A DNA stretch of 64,000 nucleotides from Bacteroidota bacterium (GCA_947468275.1 CANIKO010000017.1:1-64000), one strand, 5' to 3'; shown: positions 1 through 9,300, counted from the stretch's first letter. Made by a program: numbers and translations. Notes: generated by a model from the letters alone, not told the origin.

Positions 1-113
1 GTTCATTGAAATCAACTTATACAGTTGACTTGAATGTAGCTAATGGTGTATACATGGTGAAAGTAACTAATGGTGGATTAACCTCTACTCAAAAAGTAAC
101 TATCAACAAGTAA
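1..113 (+). CDS. C-terminal end of a T9SS type A cargo protein (partial)
   Basis: The reading frame is open from position 3 to a TAA at 111-113 and gives the last 36 residues of a protein cut by the window edge. The pattern (a Leu-Asn-Val strand, then NGVYMVKV, then a Gly-rich turn, ending KVTINK) is the final beta strands of a type A T9SS sorting domain. The whole protein is therefore probably secreted or anchored at the cell surface. What lies N-terminal cannot be said. A strong terminator follows 20 bases later. Confidence 0.75.
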   Translation, partial: SLKSTYTVDLNVANGVYMVKVTNGGLTSTQKVTINK

Positions 114-132
114 TAATAACATTGTAAATTTG

Positions 133-165
133 AAGCCTCCTTTGGAAACAAGGGAGGCTTTTTTT
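133..165 (+). terminator. Rho-independent terminator of the T9SS gene
   Basis: AAGCCTCC at 133-140 pairs perfectly with GGAGGCTT at 153-160. The stem can extend inward by one G-T and two A-T pairs, and a run of seven T ends at 165. It terminates the upstream T9SS gene. The run of T stops at the ATG of the next gene, and the 3' arm contains GGAGG 8 bases before that ATG. Confidence 0.85.
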
Positions 166-939
166 ATGAGTTATGTAATAACAGAAATACGCGACCGAAT
201 TGGTTATATCATCCTAAATAGGCTTGATAAAAGGAATGCTCTGAATTCTGAATTTGTCAATGAATTAAAGGGCAGCATTAAAAGTCTTGAAAATAATTTA
301 GAGGTTGGAGCAATCATCTTGAAATCTTCAGGGAATGTGTTTTGTGCTGGTGCTGATTTATCGTATTTACAGCAATTACAAAATTATACGTATGAAGAGA
401 ATTTAGCTGATAGCGAGAATCTTGCAGAGTTGTTTAAATTGATCTATTCTTTTCCTAAACCAGTTATTTCTTTGGTTGATGGAGCAGCAATTGCAGGTGG
501 ATGTGGTTTAGCTACCGTTTGTGATATTTGTTTTGCTAGTCCAAATTCTACCTTTGGATATACAGAGGCAAAAATTGGTTTTATTCCAGCTATTGTAATG
601 CTTTTTTTAAAGAAGAAAGTTGGAGAAACCGTCAGTAAAAAACTTTTGTTTACTGGTGAAGTTTTTACGGCCAGTAAAGCTTTCGAATATGGACTGATTA
701 CAGAGATAGTAGAAGCTAATATGATTAATGAATACACACATCAATGGGTTTTAAATATGATGGAAGCCTCCAGTGGCAATTCTATCAAAATGATCAAAGA
801 AATGTATAATTCGGTAGATAATTTAAAATTAGATGAAGCCATTGATTATGCTTGTAAAATGAATGCTACGGCTAGAGAAACAGAAGATTGCAAAAAAGGT
901 ATTTCATCTTTTTTAAATAAACAAAAGATTAGTTGGTAG
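166..939 (+). CDS. Enoyl-CoA hydratase/isomerase (crotonase) family protein
   Basis: A 257-residue crotonase-fold protein, the usual length for the family. Such enzymes hydrate or isomerise acyl-CoA thioesters in fatty-acid or branched-chain amino-acid breakdown. The two oxyanion-hole segments are visible (FCAGADLSYL and AIAGGCGLA), as is one acidic catalytic position, Glu134 in TEAKIGF. The second catalytic Glu of mitochondrial enoyl-CoA hydratase appears to be Lys159 by eye alignment, so the substrate and reaction are open; a methylglutaconyl-CoA hydratase-like role is possible. The TTG at 130 would translate through the upstream terminator, so I chose the ATG at 166. tatD follows after one base, so the two are probably cotranscribed. 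Confidence 0.85.
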   Translation: MSYVITEIRDRIGYIILNRLDKRNALNSEFVNELKGSIKSLENNLEVGAIILKSSGNVFCAGADLSYLQQLQNYTYEENLADSENLAELFKLIYSFPKPVISLVDGAAIAGGCGLATVCDICFASPNSTFGYTEAKIGFIPAIVMLFLKKKVGETVSKKLLFTGEVFTASKAFEYGLITEIVEANMINEYTHQWVLNMMEASSGNSIKMIKEMYNSVDNLKLDEAIDYACKMNATARETEDCKKGISSFLNKQKISW

Positions 940-940
940 T

Positions 941-1708
941 ATGATTTTTACTGATACCCATGCCCATGTTTATTCGTCTGAATTTTTAAATGAGACAGAA
1001 GATTGTTTTAAACGAACTTTAGTTAATGATGTAAAACGGGTTTTTGTTCCTAATGTTGATATTGAGTCAATAACCCCTTTAAAAGCTGTTTGCACAGCAT
1101 ATAAAGAAAATTATTTTCCTATGATGGGTCTTCATCCTTGCAGTGTTAAGGAGGGCTTTGAAAGTGACTTGCAAATTATTTACGATGAACTTATTTCTAC
1201 TAAGTATTATGCTGTAGGAGAAATAGGAATGGATTTGTATTGGGACAAAACTACTTTTAATATTCAACGAACGGCCTTTATAGAGCAATCCGGTTGGGCA
1301 ATAAAATTGGATTTGCCGGTTTCCATTCATTCCCGTGATTCTACACAGGAATTAATTGACATTATTAAGGAGGAAAAATTAACCAATTTGAGAGGCATAT
1401 TTCATTGTTTTACTGGTGATGAGGTTCAAGCAATAGAGTTGATAAATATGGGTTTTTATTTAGGAATAGGTGGGGTTATAACATATAAGAATTCTACTTT
1501 GCCGCAAGTTTTAAAATTCATTGGGTACGAAAAATTGGTTTTAGAAACAGATGCACCTTATTTGCCACCAACACCTCATCGGGGCAAACGGAATGAAACG
1601 AGTTATATTCCTTTAATTGCCGAAAAATTATCACAGATTTTTGAAGTATCTATTGATGAGATCGCTGAAATAACTACTAGTAATTCTAAAAAAGTATTTG
1701 GAATATAG
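941..1708 (+). CDS. tatD: TatD family metal-dependent deoxyribonuclease
   Basis: A 255-residue TIM-barrel hydrolase of the TatD/YcfH family (3'-5' DNase/RNase, cytosolic). The family's metal ligands are all present: His7 and His9 in the N-terminal DTHAH, the Glu of GEIGMD, the His of SIHSRDS, the His of IFHCFTG, and the Asp of LETDAPYLPP. Length is normal. The ATG lies one base after the stop of the crotonase gene, which implies a two-gene transcript. The family call is firm; the physiological role (DNA repair or turnover) is known only for relatives. Confidence 0.92.
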   Translation: MIFTDTHAHVYSSEFLNETEDCFKRTLVNDVKRVFVPNVDIESITPLKAVCTAYKENYFPMMGLHPCSVKEGFESDLQIIYDELISTKYYAVGEIGMDLYWDKTTFNIQRTAFIEQSGWAIKLDLPVSIHSRDSTQELIDIIKEEKLTNLRGIFHCFTGDEVQAIELINMGFYLGIGGVITYKNSTLPQVLKFIGYEKLVLETDAPYLPPTPHRGKRNETSYIPLIAEKLSQIFEVSIDEIAEITTSNSKKVFGI

Positions 1709-1762
1709 TTGATTTAGTAAAAGTGTATTAGAAAATTTGAGGTTCGTTATTTTTAAAATAAT

Positions 1763-3271
1763 TTATTTACGAAATAAATTCCTACAAGTTTTTTTTGTCT
1801 TGGCTGAAACGTGTGTAGTAATATTACAGATATATCGGATTGGTTTGTTTTCAATCGGGGCGCCCGGTAAAAAATGGCGACCTTTAAAAGCACTATAGGT
1901 TTCCTTATAATAAATACTATTAAATAAGGAATTTTTTAACGGAGCAATCCCGTCAATAATAATACTATCGCCACGGCTCACCGGATTTATGTATTCCCAA
2001 ACAATTTTATTTTTCTCATTAATTTCAAATATGCGCCCTTGCGGTCCACCACAAATTAAGGTATTGCCATTATACAAACGCTGAGTGCCTGATTGAAAGG
2101 GAGAGAAAAAGTTGGTAGGTATGGAATCCTTGTATGTCCATTTTGCAGTTTGCGGTCCATACGGTAAAGTTTGTACATAATTTCCTGGAGATGTAACTGG
2201 AACAGATATAATATCGATGGCCGAATAGGATGAATCTCTTCCGGTTCCGTTGTTAAAAATCATAATATCTCCTTCATCTTTAAAGCCTTTTGGAATCCAG
2301 TGAACACTGTGTTGTTTGAAAAGTTTCTGATTAAGAGCAGTTCCATTTTTATAGGCTTCTGGATTTCCCCAGCGATAAAGGAAGTCGCCGCCCTTGCCAT
2401 ATTTTCCTCCTGAATGAGAGGAAGCCTCCATAGTGGTTGTGCTGTGGTCAATAATCCAAATCTCACTTAAGCGATGAGAACTAATCACAATTTGATCTAA
2501 TTCTTTATTATAATCAATGGAATTAACATGAATCCAGTCACTGGGATTAAACTGTCCGTAATTGATATTAAGCAATTCAGGATGAGTGCTTAAGTTTGTA
2601 AAACCGGGTTTCATAGGATTATCTTCCTGAGCTACATGGTCCCATAGACTCCATTGCCAAACTATTTCTGCGTCATTTTTGCCTTTTGGTTTTATTTCAA
2701 TTATTCGTTCACTACACAAGCGTTTTCCAAAGATAGAACCTGGTAGGCGACCTTTTTCTGCTGCAGCTTGCTTGGTTATTCCGTGCCATGCAACAATTAA
2801 AATATGGCCATTATCCATGGGGAAAAAATCATGATGCTGAACCAATGAATCATTAGATATTTTATAAGTCCAGACTAATTTACTATTCCAATCAAATTTT
2901 TCAAGTATTCCGCCTTTTCCTCCATAATCGTAAAATGAATCATTGGCATGTCCGGCTCTTAATAGGCTGCCATCGGGCAATAAATAAGCGGAATACCCTG
3001 GATTATAATTGCTTTTCCAACTGTTGATTTGTCTGCCACATCTATCTATTAAATAGGTTGTTTTGCAATATAAAGGTGCAAAAAGTATGTAGCCTTGTTC
3101 GGTAAAGCCCGGGCTTGATTTTATTAACCCCACAGTTTTTTGCCCAAAGGCTATACCGGAATTTATAAAACCTAATAGAATACCAAGTTTAAAAACTTTG
3201 TAGAGAGCATTATTATAAATTCCAAAAATATGATGAAAGGATCTGTTTATTGATTTAATATTATTAATCAT
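1763..3271 (-). CDS. Secreted arylsulfotransferase (ASST)-like protein
   Basis: A 502-residue protein with an N-terminal basic and hydrophobic stretch ending in SGIAFGQ that looks like a signal peptide after a slightly long n-region. The body matches the ASST beta-propeller pattern: repeated blades of the type 'LLPDGSLLRAG', an HHDFFPMDNGHILIV segment, HVNSIDYN, SSHRLSEIWIID and KQHSVHWIPKG. In the E. coli enzyme, His residues in equivalent segments carry the sulphuryl group transferred between phenols. Whether this one transfers sulphate is inference; several Bacteroidota paralogues are uncharacterised. It is monocistronic and divergent from the cytochrome gene at 3487. It has no T9SS tail, so it is probably periplasmic. 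Confidence 0.75.
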   Translation of the reverse strand: MINNIKSINRSFHHIFGIYNNALYKVFKLGILLGFINSGIAFGQKTVGLIKSSPGFTEQGYILFAPLYCKTTYLIDRCGRQINSWKSNYNPGYSAYLLPDGSLLRAGHANDSFYDYGGKGGILEKFDWNSKLVWTYKISNDSLVQHHDFFPMDNGHILIVAWHGITKQAAAEKGRLPGSIFGKRLCSERIIEIKPKGKNDAEIVWQWSLWDHVAQEDNPMKPGFTNLSTHPELLNINYGQFNPSDWIHVNSIDYNKELDQIVISSHRLSEIWIIDHSTTTMEASSHSGGKYGKGGDFLYRWGNPEAYKNGTALNQKLFKQHSVHWIPKGFKDEGDIMIFNNGTGRDSSYSAIDIISVPVTSPGNYVQTLPYGPQTAKWTYKDSIPTNFFSPFQSGTQRLYNGNTLICGGPQGRIFEINEKNKIVWEYINPVSRGDSIIIDGIAPLKNSLFNSIYYKETYSAFKGRHFLPGAPIENKPIRYICNITTHVSAKTKKTCRNLFRK

Positions 3272-3486
3272 AGTAATCTGCTCTGCAAAATAAAGCTGAA
3301 TTTACCATCAAAGTGTTATTTTTAAATATTTTAATAACCCATGAATTGCAAATGACCGATGGTTTACAAATTGAATTTTATGGATAACTGAAATCTTTAA
3401 AACTCAAATTTAACTTCTAATAATTAAACCCTATTTATGTAATTTTACGTCCTCAAAAAAAAATGAACTTTTCTGTTTATTAAAGC

Positions 3487-4458
3487 ATGAATTCAGTATT
3501 AAAACTTTTATATATCGGCGGTATTCTTGTCTTTGCAAGTTGTGTTTCCAAAACTGAAAAACAGCCTGACATAAAGGTTAATTTACAAAATTTGCCGGAT
3601 ACTTCAAAAATTCCACATACCAAATTGGGAGTTGAAATTCGTTATGGTCTTCAGTTATTTATGCGAACTGCCTATTATCTGGGGCCTGAAGGTAAAGTGA
3701 GGCAACTGGCGGGCAATAAAATGAATTGCAAAAATTGTCACCTTGATGCTGGAATACGTCCTATGAGCAATAGCTTGAACGAATCCTACCTTAAATATCC
3801 TCAATATCGCCCCCGAGATGGCAAGGTTCTTACCATCGAGGATCGAATCAACAATTGCTTTGAGCGCCCTATGAATGGTAAAATGTTGCCCTACGAAAGC
3901 CGTGAAATGCGCGCCATGGTAGCTTACATGCGCTGGCTATGTGAAGGAAGGGTGGTTTCATTTAATGATGATACTTCGCATTTGGGGACTATAAAACTTA
4001 TCGCCCGAGCCGCAAGTATAGAAAATGGTGCTAAAATTTATAGTGAATTTTGTGTAAAATGCCATGGTGCTGATGGTCAAGGAGTTTTTACTGCTGACAA
4101 AGAAACTTATATTTATCCGCCGCTATGGGGAATGAATAGTTATGCGCAAGGTAGCAGCCTTCACCGAACCGTTACCGCAAGTCGTTTTGTAAAGTGGAGT
4201 ATGCCCTATACCGACCATAAATCGCCGCCAGTATTAACCGATGAAAATGTGTTTGATGTAGTTGCTTTTCTGAATTGCGATTCCATTCATCCACGGCCTA
4301 CTCGCGATTTAACCAAAGATTGCCCGGATATTGAATTTAAACCCATTGATTTTCCTGCAGGTCCCTATTTGGATCCCTATCCTGAATCTCAACATAGGCT
4401 AGGGCCATTTAAGCCTATCAAAGAATTTTATGAAAAACGCATTAAAACCAAGCCTTAA
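3487..4458 (+). CDS. Lipoprotein di-haem cytochrome c, thiosulfate dehydrogenase (TsdA)-like
   Basis: The 323-residue product begins with a lipoprotein signal (VFAS then Cys19) and has two c-type haem sites, C81-KN-C84-H85 and C189-VK-C192-H193. The first sits in MNCKNCHLDAG and is followed by NRINNCFERPMNGK, a layout shared with TsdA-type di-haem cytochromes, which oxidise thiosulfate to tetrathionate. The TsdA active site uses a Cys haem ligand; Cys in NNCFERP could serve that role, but this is by eye. It may equally be a generic electron carrier. The ChaN-like gene starts 20 bases after its stop, so the two probably share a transcript. Confidence 0.75.
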   Translation: MNSVLKLLYIGGILVFASCVSKTEKQPDIKVNLQNLPDTSKIPHTKLGVEIRYGLQLFMRTAYYLGPEGKVRQLAGNKMNCKNCHLDAGIRPMSNSLNESYLKYPQYRPRDGKVLTIEDRINNCFERPMNGKMLPYESREMRAMVAYMRWLCEGRVVSFNDDTSHLGTIKLIARAASIENGAKIYSEFCVKCHGADGQGVFTADKETYIYPPLWGMNSYAQGSSLHRTVTASRFVKWSMPYTDHKSPPVLTDENVFDVVAFLNCDSIHPRPTRDLTKDCPDIEFKPIDFPAGPYLDPYPESQHRLGPFKPIKEFYEKRIKTKP

Positions 4459-4477
4459 TCCATTTAAAATATCCTAC

Positions 4478-5413
4478 ATGAAGTTTTTAAAACCCTTATT
4501 TTTTTTAACCTTTATTGCCATTGGGTTTTACTCAATAGCTCAGATTTCAGAGACCAATTATAAAATTTATTCGGTTAAAGAAGGCAAGGAGGTTACCCTA
4601 AATGAGATTAAAGCGGATTTTGTAAATTATGATGTTTTATTTTTTGGGGAAGAACATAACGATTCGGTAACCCATTATCTCGAAAACAAAGTTTTTGAAT
4701 TGCTTTATAAAAACTACCCTAATATCACACTTAGTATGGAAATGTTTGACCGCGATGTGCAGTTGGTTATGAACGAATATTTGAACGGGGATATACGGGA
4801 GAAAAACTTTAAAAAAGATGCTCGGGTGTGGAGCAATTATCGTGATTATAGGCCCATGGTGGAGTTTGCAAAAACTAACAAACTAGATGTGATTTGTGCC
4901 AATGCTCCAAGTCGCTATACCAATTTGGCAGGACGCAAAGGGCAAAAAGCCCTAATGGCTTTGGGGAAAGATTCAAAAAAGTACTTTGCCCCATTGCCTT
5001 ATGATACTGCTAGTGGAAAATACTATGAAAAATTAATGGATCTTTCAGGTCATACAGCCGCACCGGCTGCTATCGATACAGGAGCCAAAAAAGCCCCTCC
5101 GGTTTTTAGCATGGGTGGATTTAATCTGGTAATGGGCCAATCGCTTTGGGATGCCACTATGGCCTATTCCATTTCCCAATATTTGAAACACAACAAAGGC
5201 AAAAAAGTAATGCAGGTAAACGGAAGATTTCATAGTGACGAGGGCTTTGCTGTGGTAACGCAACTTAAAAATTATAGCCCCAAACTAAAATCCTTAATTA
5301 TTTCAACAGGGAGTGATGATGCATTTCCAAACATTGATTGGAGCCAACATAAATTGCTTGGTGACTTCATTATTATAACCGATCCTAATGTTCCGAAAAC
5401 CTATAAGGATTAG
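4478..5413 (+). CDS. ChaN/Tiki-superfamily exported protein
   Basis: A 311-residue protein with a signal peptide ending SIAQ. It carries the superfamily signature: FFGEEHND near residue 50, SMEMFDRD, and NGRFHSDEG toward the C terminus. ChaN of Campylobacter is a haem-binding lipoprotein linked to iron uptake, while Tiki/TraB relatives include metalloproteases. An open frame reaches back to 4430 inside the cytochrome gene, but only the ATG at 4478 gives a clean signal peptide. Its position directly behind a di-haem cytochrome gene fits a haem-related role (inference). Confidence 0.75.
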   Translation: MKFLKPLFFLTFIAIGFYSIAQISETNYKIYSVKEGKEVTLNEIKADFVNYDVLFFGEEHNDSVTHYLENKVFELLYKNYPNITLSMEMFDRDVQLVMNEYLNGDIREKNFKKDARVWSNYRDYRPMVEFAKTNKLDVICANAPSRYTNLAGRKGQKALMALGKDSKKYFAPLPYDTASGKYYEKLMDLSGHTAAPAAIDTGAKKAPPVFSMGGFNLVMGQSLWDATMAYSISQYLKHNKGKKVMQVNGRFHSDEGFAVVTQLKNYSPKLKSLIISTGSDDAFPNIDWSQHKLLGDFIIITDPNVPKTYKD

Positions 5414-5478
5414 TATCATGAATGTACTTCCTGGAAATTCATAATTTGCTTATTCGCATTTTCAAACCATTACAATTT

Positions 5479-6405
5479 ATGTACAGCCAAAATATATCAA
5501 AATTAATATCCCGGTTATTAATAGCATTTGGCATTTTATTTATTAATCTGTTTTTGTTCACTTACTTGGCTCAGTTTGTGTGTATGGCGGTGTATCATAT
5601 CAATATTTCCGGTTTTATCGGAGCTGGTAATTTTGTAGGTGCAAAAGCCAATGAAATCAACGCTACCCGTTTGTTCTTTGCTATTTACTCTATTGGCACT
5701 TTTGTTTTTTCTTCTTTTGTTCTTGCCCTTATTTTTAAACAAAAACCTGCCGAATATTTAGGGCTTAAAAGTTTCCCAAAAGTAATTTATCTTGTAAGTG
5801 TTCCTGTTTTATTGTTGGTTTCACTTCCCCTGCTTTCATGGTTGGTAGAAATAAATAACCATTTGGTTTTTCCTAAGTTTCTGTCGGTCTTAGAAAAGCA
5901 ATTGAAAATAATGGAAGACCAAAATAACAAGCTATATGACTTGATGCTTGGTATGAATGGCTATAGCGATTTGTTTATCAATATTATAGTTATGGCTTTA
6001 ATTCCTGCAGTAGGTGAAGAGTTGTTTTGTCGAGGCGTTTTGCTGAATGTAGTGTATGATTATTCTGGTAAATTTTTTAGATCTGTGGTGGTGGTCGCAG
6101 TTATTTTCACCTTATTTCACATGCAGTTTTATAAATTTGTGCCTATGATGGTGCTGGCCGTTATTTTAGGTTTGTTTATTAATTGGACTCAAAGTATTTG
6201 GGCTTCTATATTATTTCACTTTTTGAACAATACAACAGCGGTATTGGGTAATTTTTATTATCAAAAGGGATTTAAGAATCTCTTAACCGACGACAAAGCT
6301 CACATGCCATTAATATTAATCTTTCTTAGTTTTTTTCTTGCCATAGGCCTTATTATTTGGCTAAATAAATTTTCAAAACAATCTTCACTTATTACACATG
6401 AATAA
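5479..6405 (+). CDS. CPBP family intramembrane metalloprotease
   Basis: A multi-spanning membrane protein of about 308 residues with the CPBP (Abi/CAAX protease) motifs: EELFCRG (EExxxR), FTLFHMQFYKF (FxxxH) and HFLNNT (HxxxN/D). Relatives include the Rce1 prenyl-CAAX protease; bacterial substrates are mostly unknown. An in-frame ATG at 5422 would add 19 residues; I prefer 5479 because the first membrane helix then follows a short basic start, but either is possible. It overlaps cdsA by eight bases, so it is translated with the membrane-lipid genes. Confidence 0.85.
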   Translation: MYSQNISKLISRLLIAFGILFINLFLFTYLAQFVCMAVYHINISGFIGAGNFVGAKANEINATRLFFAIYSIGTFVFSSFVLALIFKQKPAEYLGLKSFPKVIYLVSVPVLLLVSLPLLSWLVEINNHLVFPKFLSVLEKQLKIMEDQNNKLYDLMLGMNGYSDLFINIIVMALIPAVGEELFCRGVLLNVVYDYSGKFFRSVVVVAVIFTLFHMQFYKFVPMMVLAVILGLFINWTQSIWASILFHFLNNTTAVLGNFYYQKGFKNLLTDDKAHMPLILIFLSFFLAIGLIIWLNKFSKQSSLITHE

Positions 6406-7225
6406 TATAACACAAAGAGCCATTTCGGGAACCGTATTTGTAGCGATCATTGCTGGAAGTTTGCTGCTGGGAAGTTGGTCGGCCTTTTCATTATTTTTTA
6501 TACTTACCTTCCTTTGTTTATGGGAGTATAAAACGCTTTTACTCGATGAATTATCTGGGGTTCAAAAAACCTTATTTATCCTTTGCGGACTGTATTTATT
6601 CTCCGTGTTAAGCCTTTGGCAATTTATGTACATACGTCGTATTTATTATGGGTTAGGCCTATTATTGACAGTTCTCCTTTTTATAATTCAATTATTTCGT
6701 AAACATAAATCACCCTTTGATATGATTGGGCGCCAACTTACGGGATGGATTTATATTCCATTTTCATTAGGTTTGCTTTATGGTATAGGTTATCAAAAAT
6801 TTTTATACATAAATGATGAAATAGCCTATAACGGTAAATTTGTTTTAGCCATATTTATTTTAATTTGGGCCAATGATACTTTTGCCTATTTAACTGGGAG
6901 GTGGCTTGGGAAAACTCCATTATTTAGCCGTATATCTCCTAAAAAAACAATGGAAGGCTCTGTCGGAGGGGTTGTATTTACTATTGCTGCAGCTATAGGG
7001 ATATTTTACTGGCAGCATCAATTTACGATGCTTCAATATAGTATTTTGGCAGTCATTATTTCAATCGGAGCCACACTTGGCGATTTAATAGAATCTATGC
7101 TAAAAAGGAGTTTGGATATTAAAGATTCAGGAAATTTAATTCCCGGACATGGTGGAATATTAGATCGAATGGATGCCACATTAATTACAGCATGGTTGGT
7201 ATATTTTTATTGCCAACTTATTTAA
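6398..7225 (+). CDS. cdsA: Phosphatidate cytidylyltransferase
   Basis: CdsA converts phosphatidic acid and CTP to CDP-diacylglycerol, the precursor of all major phospholipids. The 275-residue protein is almost wholly membrane segments and carries the family signature near its C terminus (SPKKTMEGSVGG, then GDLIESMLKR, KDSGNLIPGHGG and DRMDA). Length is normal. The ATG lies inside the end of the CPBP gene, so the two are translationally coupled. psd, two genes downstream, uses the product of this pathway. Confidence 0.95.
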   Translation: MNNITQRAISGTVFVAIIAGSLLLGSWSAFSLFFILTFLCLWEYKTLLLDELSGVQKTLFILCGLYLFSVLSLWQFMYIRRIYYGLGLLLTVLLFIIQLFRKHKSPFDMIGRQLTGWIYIPFSLGLLYGIGYQKFLYINDEIAYNGKFVLAIFILIWANDTFAYLTGRWLGKTPLFSRISPKKTMEGSVGGVVFTIAAAIGIFYWQHQFTMLQYSILAVIISIGATLGDLIESMLKRSLDIKDSGNLIPGHGGILDRMDATLITAWLVYFYCQLI

Positions 7226-7318
7226 AATACTAGCTCATATTGGGTTGATTATAAAAATTGAATACTTGGTTTTTTAAGTTAAACTGTGAAATGTCATAAA
7301 CTAATCCTTTAAATCTTA

Positions 7319-7348
7319 TTGCCTTAACGTAAAATTGATTTAGTTTTG
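7319..7348 (+). promoter_or_regulatory. Predicted gdhA promoter, Bacteroidota type
   Basis: TTG at 7319-7321, a 19-base spacer and TAGTTTTG at 7341-7348 match the Bacteroidota sigma-ABfr consensus (TTTG, about 19, TAnnTTTG). The gdhA start codon follows 36 bases later. Confidence 0.7.
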
Positions 7349-7384
7349 CGGCTCTTTTTAAAAAGCTATTTTAGTAAATAAAAC

Positions 7385-8644
7385 ATGACTCATAACCAAC
7401 CAGAACACTTGAATCCATTGGATTCTATGAAAGAACGGTTTTCAAATGCGGCCAATATACTTGGTCTTGATCAAATGACTTACGATATGCTTATCAACCC
7501 TCAAAAAGTGGTGATAGTAAGTCTTCCGGTAATTTTAGATGATGGAAAATTAAAAGTATTTGAGGGAATACGTGTGGTGCACTCCGCTAGCATGGGGCCA
7601 AGCAAAGGCGGAATTCGTTACTCTATGAATGTTACACTTGATGAAGTTAAGGCATTGGCCGCTTGGATGACATGGAAATGTGCCGTAGTCGGAATTCCAT
7701 ATGGCGGAGCTAAAGGAGGAATAAAATGTGACCCGCGCAATATGAGTCAAGGTGAATTAGAGAGGCTTACTCGCTCTTATACTGCTGCTATGCAAGATGT
7801 ATTTGGTCCAGATAGAGACATACCAGCTCCCGATATGGGAACCAACCAGCAAACCATGGCATGGATAATGGATGAGTATTCAAAAATTAAAGGAATATCA
7901 AGTCCCGCAGTTGTAACCGGAAAGCCTTTAGTTTTAGGCGGATCATTAGGCCGAGTAGAGGCAACTGGTAGAGGGGTTATGGTAACTGCGAGAGGTGCAA
8001 TGGCAAAATTAAAGATAGATCCTCAAAGTAGCACTTGTGCAGTTCAGGGATTTGGAAATGTAGGTTCAATTTCAGCTAAATTGTTAGCTACCCAAGGTTT
8101 GAAAATCGTTGCTATATCTGATGTTACCGGAGGTTATTATAAAAAAGATGGTATCAATATTGAAGAAGCCATAGATTATGTCAATAAAAACAATGGTACT
8201 TTAGAAGGATTTAACGCAGATAAAATTACAAATGACGAATTATTAACGTTAAGTGTTGATGTATTAGTGCCTGCCGCTATGGAAGACCAAATCACCGATG
8301 ATAATGCACATGCTATTAAAGCAAAACTTATTGTTGAAGGTGCAAATGGCCCCATTGCTAGTAACGCTGATAAAATATTACATAATCATAAAGTTAATGT
8401 AGTTCCTGATATATTGGCTAATGCAGGTGGAGTTAGCGTATCCTATTTTGAATGGGTACAAAACCGCCTAGGTTACTATTGGACAGAAGAGCGTGTGAAT
8501 AGAAGAGCTGACCGAGTAATGAAACAAGCTTTTGACAATGTTTATCAAGCCTCACAAAAATATGATGTAAGCATGCGTACAGCTGCTTATATCGTAGCTA
8601 TTGATAAAGTGGCCAGTACTCAAAGATTAAGAGGGGTATTCTAA
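7385..8644 (+). CDS. gdhA: Glu/Leu/Phe/Val family glutamate dehydrogenase
   Basis: A 419-residue hexameric-type glutamate dehydrogenase that interconverts glutamate and 2-oxoglutarate plus ammonia. Visible landmarks are MGPSKGGIRY, the catalytic-lysine segment GGAKGGIKCDP, the catalytic aspartate segment PAPDMGT, and the nucleotide-binding GFGNVG in the C-terminal Rossmann domain. The length fits the NAD-linked catabolic class, but cofactor preference cannot be read safely. It has its own promoter at 7319-7348, and its stop codon shares one base with the start of psd, so psd is coupled to it. Confidence 0.95.
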   Translation: MTHNQPEHLNPLDSMKERFSNAANILGLDQMTYDMLINPQKVVIVSLPVILDDGKLKVFEGIRVVHSASMGPSKGGIRYSMNVTLDEVKALAAWMTWKCAVVGIPYGGAKGGIKCDPRNMSQGELERLTRSYTAAMQDVFGPDRDIPAPDMGTNQQTMAWIMDEYSKIKGISSPAVVTGKPLVLGGSLGRVEATGRGVMVTARGAMAKLKIDPQSSTCAVQGFGNVGSISAKLLATQGLKIVAISDVTGGYYKKDGINIEEAIDYVNKNNGTLEGFNADKITNDELLTLSVDVLVPAAMEDQITDDNAHAIKAKLIVEGANGPIASNADKILHNHKVNVVPDILANAGGVSVSYFEWVQNRLGYYWTEERVNRRADRVMKQAFDNVYQASQKYDVSMRTAAYIVAIDKVASTQRLRGVF

Positions 8645-9300
8645 TGTTTTTACACCGCGAAGGCTTTGCTACCATTTTAATTGCATCTATGGTATTGATA
8701 GGAATAAATTATCTTAGCGATAAGTTTATACCTTATGCATTGGTTAAAAATATTCTTGTGGTACTTTCACTCGTAGTATTTGTTATTATACTACAGTTTT
8801 TTAGAAACCCAACTCGACAACTAACTCAAGATCCCAATGCAATTATAGCTCCCGCCGATGGAAAGATAGTTGTTATTGAAAAAGTTTTTGAAAACGAATT
8901 TTTAAAAACGGAATGCATGCAGATTTCGATTTTTATGTCGCCCTTTAACGTGCATGTTAATCGCAATCCAGTAAGTGGTATCGTTCAATATTTTAAATAC
9001 CATAAAGGCAAGTATTTAGTAGCTTGGCATCCAAAGTCAAGTGAACTAAATGAACGAACTACTACCGTCATTGAAACTGAAAAAGGAGATAAAATTTTGT
9101 TTCGACAAATAGCAGGAGCTTTGGCCCGCCGCATTTGTTGGTATGTAAAAGAAGGACAGCCTGTAAAGCAAGGTCAAGAGATGGGATTTATAAAATTCGG
9201 TTCCCGTGTAGATGTTTTTATCCCGTTAAATGCTACGATTAACGTAAAAATAGGTGAAAAGACATCTGGCGGACAAACCATTATTGCAAAATTGAAATAG
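8644..9300 (+). CDS. psd: Phosphatidylserine decarboxylase proenzyme (short PSD-A type)
   Basis: Makes phosphatidylethanolamine from phosphatidylserine. The 218-residue protein has a TM hairpin at residues 10-50 followed by the PSD domain (IIAPADGKIV, ISIFMSPFNVHVNRNP). It ends with KFGSRVDVFIP, where self-cleavage between Gly and Ser creates the pyruvoyl group. The length and the FGSR variant are those of the short archaetidylserine/PSD-A subfamily. ATG overlaps the gdhA stop (TAATG), so expression is coupled to gdhA. Confidence 0.93.
   Translation: MFLHREGFATILIASMVLIGINYLSDKFIPYALVKNILVVLSLVVFVIILQFFRNPTRQLTQDPNAIIAPADGKIVVIEKVFENEFLKTECMQISIFMSPFNVHVNRNPVSGIVQYFKYHKGKYLVAWHPKSSELNERTTTVIETEKGDKILFRQIAGALARRICWYVKEGQPVKQGQEMGFIKFGSRVDVFIPLNATINVKIGEKTSGGQTIIAKLK

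Noticed and set aside
130-165. TTG start that would lengthen the crotonase by 12 residues
   Set aside because: It would translate through the terminator hairpin of the upstream gene, and the extra residues do not match the family. ATG 166 is better.
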